64,000 nucleotides of DNA from Stropharia rugosoannulata (Eukaryota; Basidiomycota; Agaricomycetes; Agaricales; Strophariaceae). Shown here piece after piece: positions 58,264 through 64,000 of the stretch. The notes beneath the pieces were generated by a model, which saw only the letters and a program-made list of their open reading frames with translations, had not been told where the DNA came from and searched no databases. A program made the position numbers and the translations under genes. The stretch covers positions 1,860,001 through 1,924,000 of the forward strand of contig JANCIK010000012.1 in assembly GCA_028532985.1 (NCBI GenBank), written 5' to 3'. Positions within the stretch are counted from its first letter, which is position 1, and every line of letters starts with the position of its first letter.

Positions 58264-60063
58264 ATGTCTGATTCCAAGAAAAACATGCCTTATGGTGCGG
58301 TTGCCTTTTCTTTGGAGCACCAACATGTGAACGTGATAACTTATCTTATATCTTGATAGTCCGCCTGGGCAACTCTGGATTGAAGGTTTCAAAGATCATT
58401 CTGGGATGCATGTCGTATGGTAGCCCAGAGTGGCAAGATTGGGTGCTGGAAGAGGAAGAATCAATCAAGCATATCAAAGCAGCGTGAGTTTTTAGCATTT
58501 GCTGATGAATCAAGGAGACTCTAAAATAAAGAACCTAGTTATGAGGCTGGAATCAACACTTTTGACACGGCAAATGTGGGTAACTCGTATCATGTGGACT
58601 ATGTCATAGACTGAAGGGTCGCAAGGTTTACTCTAATGGCCAATCAGAGATAGTTCTCGGCAAAGCTATCAAGCAGCTCAACCTTCCCAGGGACGAGATT
58701 GTGGTCATGACCAAAGTGCGTTCGTCATCATATACACACCACTTATTCTTTTAATAACAGGTTGATATCAGGTGTACTTCCCTGTAGGAAAAACACCAAG
58801 CACCCCTATTATCTTAGGAGGAGCGGGAGACGAAGTCGGTTATGTCAATCAGCACGGTCTCAGTCGCAAGGTTTGCGTACATGACTTCGATATGTTACAT
58901 GTGCTGACATGAATTCCAGCACATATTTGAGAGTGTCAAGCACAGTCTGGAACGTCTTCAACTCGATTATGTTGATCTGCTTCAATGTAAGCAGTTCGTA
59001 GACGATCCCAAAAGATAAGGATTAATTTTGAATTTCTAGGCCATCGTTTCGACTACGATACCCCCATTGAAGAAACGGTAAGCCCTTGCTGTCCATAGAT
59101 GTTGTATTAAATCGTATTCACGCTCAAATCCAGATGCAAGCCCTGCACGATGTCGTCAAGGCAGGATATGTTCGCTATATCGGGATGTCTTCTTGCTGGG
59201 CATGGCAATGTAAGTGTACTTACAGAGTCGCTTATTCTACTCATACTAATTAAACGACTAATTCTAGTCCATGCTATGCAAAGTAAGTACATCTGCTCTC
59301 GTCCTGTCATTGGCACTTACAAATTATGTAGACTACGCTATCAATAATAAGTTGACCCCCTTCATCTCCATGCAAAACCACTACAACCTCGTATATCGCG
59401 AAGAGGAAAGGGAGATGTTCCCAACTTTGAAGGTGAGCGCTGTCTGATGATTCTTTTTACATTTTGACTCAAAATAATTAAGCACTTTGGTGTCGGATCC
59501 ATTCCATGGTCTCCTCTTGGACGTGGTCTTCTCACTCGTCCTTTGGGTGCCTCCGACACGACTCGTGGCAAAGTCGATCGGTGAGCAAGCATCTACCAGC
59601 AATGCGTTGATAAAGCTAACGAAGGCCTTTTCGTAGCATGATTAAAGGCTACAATGCCAACCCAGGAATTATTGGAGCGTAAGCAAGGTTCCATATGCAA
59701 AAGAACATAGATACTTATATTCCGTGGTAGTGTTGAATCGATTGCGAAAGCGAAACAGGCTAGCATGGCCCAAATTGCTTTGGCATGGGTCATGTCCAAG
59801 CCTGGTAAGTCAATTTTTAAACACGATGATGTCACCTTCTTCATCTTACCTTATTTTCGCGACAGGCGTTTCTGCTCCCATTGTCGGTACCACGTCCTTA
59901 GAGAACTTACATGACCTTCTTGGTACGCCATTTTTTTCCTGATACCATGTAGTTACTAAATCGAGATAATGTAATAGGCGCCGTGAACATCAAACTTACG
60001 GAAGAGGAAATCAAGCAGCTGGAGGAGTCGTACCAACCTCAAGCTGCCTTTGGACACGCTTAA
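58264..60063 (+). CDS. Aldo/keto reductase, copy 2
   Basis: Tandem paralogue of copy 1 with the same exon structure and nearly the same length. It starts MSDSKKNMPY (copy 1: MSESNSKKNMPY) and keeps every catalytic block: YEAGINTFDTAN, VVMTK, LDYVDLLQCHRFDYDTPIEE, YIGMSSCWAWQF and GSIPWSPLGRGLLTRPLG. Differences cluster in surface stretches such as TPSTPIILGGAGDEVGYVNQ versus the matching region of copy 1. It ends QPQAAFGHA with a TAA (60061-60063), like copy 1, which uses TGA. Both copies look intact, so they may differ in substrate or expression. Confidence 0.92.
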
Positions 60064-60473
60064 ATCTTGCGGATTCTGCCTTCTTATAGCGGTGTTTGCG
60101 AAGTCGGGAAGACTCATGATCTCGTTATTAAGATAGCATTTGTAAAGTTGGTGAATCATGAATGCCAACTCAAATCACTTGTACCGTTTGACTCGTCGAG
60201 CGTGGTTGAGGATTATTTGAACGAACTAAAGCGGCCACACTGAGGATTTCTCTAGGTTTCATCAAGTGGTATTTGTCTTCTTTTCTCAAGTTGAATGAAT
60301 AGGCGCTTGCCAGTCCCCTTCTAGTAGCCCCTTGGAGCAAAAATACCCAAACATTGATAATCTCCGGACACACAGTAATCATCCGGCTAGCGGCACATAG
60401 TAGAGTACATTTATTTTCTCTGGCAGGCAGGTACATAAATCAAAAGGTATATATATGATCAACATATAATATC
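60064..60473. other. Convergent intergenic region
   Basis: Between reductase copy 2 and the NmrA-like gene. Nothing else is visible. Confidence 0.4.
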
Positions 60474-61886
60474 TTATGCTTTGGCCAATGCTTCGACCTC
60501 TGGTTTAATACTAGCCAGGAAATCAGCCTTAGTTTTCTTGGGGTTCCAGCCAATGGCCCTGGAGCGGTTGGCGCGAGCACGGGAGTTTGTGCCGAGATAT
60601 GAGGAGCCCTTCAAGCATAAGGTCAAGTAAGGATCGTTTCTTAGCTGAATTAAAAATACGGGGAACCCACAGAGAAGTATTTGTCAATCTCTTCTTTTGT
60701 GAATGGGGTTGGTTCAGCTGTTTTCGACTTGCCAAGGGCCACCAATGCCTCGCCAATTGCTAGGCCCACTTCATAGAGCGTATGCTCCCCACTTTCGCCA
60801 AAGTAAAAGCCTTCCCGCCCATGTCCTACATTATCAGGGTTTTTCCTTATAGCGTCGAAGAGAACAATGTATAGGTCGGCGACTGAGAATGAGCGTTAGA
60901 AAGCGTCAAGTGAGACAGAGAGAGCGCATATACCATCATCAATGTCTACATCAGGCCAGAAATTCTTGCCTGCACCGACTGTGCCCGCTTGGCCTCGATC
61001 CAAAGCTGCCCGAATAAGAGCAGGTACCTGGATCGAATGCGGGTTCTGGATGCCTTTCTCGACAAGTATATTTGAAGCAATGCCGTAGATCGTTGACGGC
61101 AAAATGATATAGCTCTTTAAGTATCCTTTATGAAAGTCAGCGCGATAATTGTGGCATATGCAGATAACTGACCTTCTCTGTCAGCGCGTAGAAGCTCAAG
61201 GTCCACATTACGATGCAGCTGAGTATCCGCGAGTGTCTCAATCTGGTCCGGGTTGGCATCATCGTATATAGTCTCAGTGGTGGAATCCCCGGCGGCGTTG
61301 TCTGTGAGAACACCTATATTTCTGTCAGTATAGGTCCTATTGATGTAGAAATACCGAAACACACCAGTTCCAGACTGTGTTAATGACAGCCGGTAAGATA
61401 AAGGACTGCATGAACAGAAAATGTTGGACACTCACAGTATGAATCAAAATAGGAACACTTCCAGTCGCTTCATGACGTTTCTTCAGGCCTTGTAATGTTG
61501 CAATAGCTGCCTCGTAATTATCAGCGTCTGCCTATATTTTGTTGACTTCAGTATGTCATCATAACGGCCAATCATGTTACTAGACCCACAGTAGCGATGA
61601 TGTAGTCGCTTTCAGCTGCCAACGAGGACATTAGAACGGTATCCGAGTGCGATCCCACAACGGCATTAATTTTAAGTGCCCTGATCTTCTCTGCCTTCTC
61701 TGGTGAGCGTACTAGAGCTGTGATATTGAAATGAGGAAATTCAGGGTGTACGAGCAAGCGCGCTAAGACCGAGCCCCCAATATAACCTGATGTTACGGAA
61801 AGTCAGGGTCGATTGGTTACGTTAAAAGGGGTCTTGTAGTACGCACCGGTCACACCAGTGATAAGGATGTTGATTTTGTTGGCCAT
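60474..61886 (-). CDS. NmrA-like / atypical SDR NAD(P)-binding protein
   Basis: A Rossmann-fold protein of the NmrA-like group, which includes redox sensors and atypical reductases. The start MANKINILITGVTGYIGGSV spans an intron at about 61798-61848 that restores the cofactor loop GxTGYIGG. ALVRSPEKAEKIRAL (adenine ribose side), SDYIIATVG, IHTSGTGVL-type strand, DVDLELLRADREG, KSYIILPSTIYGIASNILVE, VGAGKNFWPDVDIDDVADLY and GEALVALGKSK follow. It ends RSRAIGWNPKKTKADFLASI, then EALAKA and TAA. Six or seven introns are needed; length is about 350 residues. It is head to head with a second copy that starts at 63767. Confidence 0.87.
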
Positions 61887-62912
61887 TTGTCTGTTCTATA
61901 GGTCGACCTTTTACTTGGCTTTAAACTTGTCTGTGACTGCAATGGGAATAAGAGAACGTTGTTGGAAGTAGAAGTAGGAAAACGAGACCTTTTATACTAA
62001 GTTCTTGATGCAATGACGTGCTCTATGGATATTTTGGCACTGCTGCCTTCCTTCATCCATGTTGTCTGAGATAATCCGGCACTTGCTGACAATGAGCGAT
62101 TGTGGGAGATTAGTTATGCATCGCATTACTCATCGAAGTTACATACTTAGAAGATTGCCGCTGACTGAGCGTTAACTCGGCAACAACTTACAACTCAGAG
62201 AAAACTCCGACGACAGTGCTTTCGCACGGTACTACTAGCACTAGTAACAGTACTAACGGCCTGAAGGTCAACTTCAGCTTTAACTTTTGAGAGCAAGCTG
62301 GTACGGCACTCGGACTTTTTGGTCTCACCTAATATACCACCAATGATGTGAATTCTTGGTGAATTCATCCGGGTTAGAGTTGAACACTAGTAAATATAAA
62401 CCTGATATAAGGGCAACATTGAACAGAAGATCTCCTAGTACTTACTTTGATAATCAACAACAATTGGCATATGGAACCGTAATTAAATTATGCTCCTCAT
62501 ATGTATCTTTGAAAGGTACATAGTATCATTTGTTTCTGACATGACAGCGAACATGATATTGATTGCTCTTTTGAATTCACGGCCGCTTCTTCAGCGAAAA
62601 ATATAACATTTATGCACACCTGTGACCCTTGACTATGATTTGAGTCTACTTGTTTGAATTAACATTGTAATTTTTTTTTGGTATAGATGCAGTGTCAGCC
62701 TGTTACCAGAGTGATAATCAGAGTTGAAAGAATTGATTTGAACATCATGCAATTCAATAGGCGCCAAAATTGGCTCAAGCGCTCATTTTGGCTTAAACAA
62801 AGCTGATACAAAGTATAGCCTTTGTATGGAATATAAACCTTACAACAATTCAACAATTCAGACCGTTATCTGCTCGTTCACCGTTCACCTTTGATTCTCT
62901 GCACCTTCAGTT
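61887..62912. other. Divergent intergenic region
   Basis: AT-rich stretch between the NmrA-like gene and the small membrane-protein ORF. Contains a run of T near 62672 and a TATA-like element (aatataaacc near 62829). No gene recognised. Confidence 0.4.
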
Positions 62913-63388
62913 ATGCCGGTCACCAACACTTTGAATCAAACTACAGCTCACAGCATAAGCTCAATACTCCCCAGTACTCCTAGAGGCGCACTAGCACCCA
63001 CCATCTCTACTATATCTCTAGTACCACCAGTTCCTGGAAATTCTTCATCAGAAGGCTATAATTTCGGTCTCTGTTCTTGCAGGACTTGTTCTTGTGATTA
63101 CATTTATTCGCTGCGCTATATTCGTGCGCAGAGCAGCAAAGACAAAAGTGACAAATAGAGGTGTCCCTATTTATATTTTGTGCTGTGTCAACCACTCCAG
63201 CTGAAATCTACATAGACAGAATTCCTGCAGTTATTATCCAGCTGCCTTCACTGGCGCATTCAAACAGCATGTCCACAACGACGTCTATGGTTAATTCAAA
63301 TACGGATTTACAGATGTATCCTTTTCGCGTACAACCCGGTGATAATGGACATTCAAAGCTGGGAAATACTAGAAAGAAGAGTTATTGA
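62913..63388 (+). CDS. Possible small single-pass membrane protein with frame breaks
   Basis: An ATG at 62913, about 80 bases after a TATA-like element, opens a Ser/Thr-rich stretch (TLNQTTAHSISSILPSTPRG). From about 63055 the coding sense continues in another frame as a clear helix (AIISVSVLAGLVLVITFIRC) and FVRRAAKTKVTNR. From about 63200 it continues in the third frame (IPAVIIQLPSLAHSN to KKSY). A 41-base GT-AG intron (gtgtcc...ccag, about 63161-63201) explains the second change. No intron explains the first, so there may be a one-base frameshift. Layout (S/T-rich outside, one helix, basic stop-transfer) resembles fungal surface sensors, but no family is recognised. Confidence 0.45.
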
Positions 63389-63766
63389 GATGAAATGTTG
63401 GATTATGGGCTTGTTAAGACTAGAAGTGATGTACTTTTGCCTCAAAAGAATTATAATATCATTGAGAGATAATGACCGTGTAGCGGAAGTAAATTTACCT
63501 ACAACTTGATACTCCGACAATACTGGCGCAGTGGATATTTTAGACTCATAACAGTGCAATACAGTCAATACAGGCACACTTAGTCATTTAGATAGCAAAA
63601 AGCTTCTTTGAAGTACGAATAGCTCTTACCAAGCACCCGCTGACTGTAATGAGCCTCGACACACGAGTACCAAAGTTTCTGTGGCATAAAAGCAGCTACT
63701 TCCGCTGCGATGTCTTTCAACAACATACACAACTTCTTCTCTGCTCACCCTCAGTACTAATCAACA
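63389..63766. other. Intergenic, promoter of the second NmrA-like gene
   Basis: No gene recognised. Confidence 0.4.
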
Positions 63767-64000
63767 ATGTCCACAAAAACAAATATTTTCTTAACTGGTG
63801 TTACTGGTGAGTCAATATTCTACACATCTCAGGTATGCTCAGCAAGTTTATGAATCTTGCAGGTTACATTGGCGGCTCCGTACTCGTTCGTCTCCTAGAA
63901 CACGAAGAGGCATCCAACTTTAGGTTCACCGCCTTAGTCCGTTCTGCAGAGAAGGCATCGAAGCTCAGACAACTTGGCGTTAATGCCGTGGTTGGATCAC
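63767..64000 (+). CDS. Second NmrA-like gene (5' part, runs off the window)
   Basis: Starts MSTKTNIFLTGVTGYIGGSV across an intron at about 63807-63861, the same position and phase as in the gene at 60474-61886. ALVRSAEKASKLRQLGVNAV follows, matching ALVRSPEKAEKIRALKINAV of that gene, so the two are paralogues arranged head to head. The rest lies beyond the window. Confidence 0.9.

Noticed and set aside
1..64000. CRISPR array, phage genes or bacterial operons
   Set aside because: No regularly spaced repeats; genes have spliceosomal introns and TATA promoters, so the window is eukaryotic.

Overview
This window looks like a stretch of an agaricomycete (mushroom-forming basidiomycete) nuclear genome. 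The genes are dense, sit on both strands and are split by many 41-90 nt GT-AG introns. Unmistakable eukaryotic genes are present: histone H4, ZPR1, 20S proteasome beta-7 and a mitochondrial FtsJ-type rRNA methyltransferase. Several families are ones usually seen in fungi: HAM1-like/DUF4449, UstYa-like (DUF3328) and NmrA-like. The species cannot be told from the sequence alone.

Region 1-9 kb: an internally deleted copy (1-950) of the segment at 4.9-8.3 kb, a type I membrane protein gene, an SDR oxidoreductase and the intact HAM1-like gene. Region 9-22 kb: four genes for small glycine-zipper proteins are scattered around two multi-pass membrane protein genes. The region ends with a second copy of the type I membrane protein found at 1.6 kb. 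Region 22-25.5 kb: AT-rich and full of decayed fragments. Region 25.5-36 kb: proteasome beta-7 and a giant sacsin-like gene (about 8.6 kb) that ends in a BTB domain. Region 36-40 kb: canonical histone H4, then a strongly diverged H4-like gene with the same four exon lengths, then a CACTA-like inverted-repeat MITE, then MRM2.

Region 40.6-44 kb: a UstYa-like gene, a tiny secreted-peptide gene and a gene that could not be fully modelled. Region 44.8-48.4 kb: ZPR1 and a lysine-2,3-aminomutase-like radical SAM enzyme, transcribed convergently. Region 48.56-52.89 kb: a complete hAT transposon with matching inverted ends and a perfect 8-bp target duplication. Region 53-64 kb: a D-Ala-D-Ala-ligase-like ATP-grasp enzyme, two tandem aldo/keto reductases separated by a decayed piece of ZPR1, an NmrA-like gene, a small membrane-protein ORF and the start of a second NmrA-like gene.

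The observations most worth following are the H4-like gene (about 57% identity to its neighbour, no indels, one broken splice donor), the glycine-zipper family with shared gene architecture, the sacsin-BTB fusion and the UstYa gene beside a secreted-peptide gene. All exon joins were read by eye and have no transcript support.
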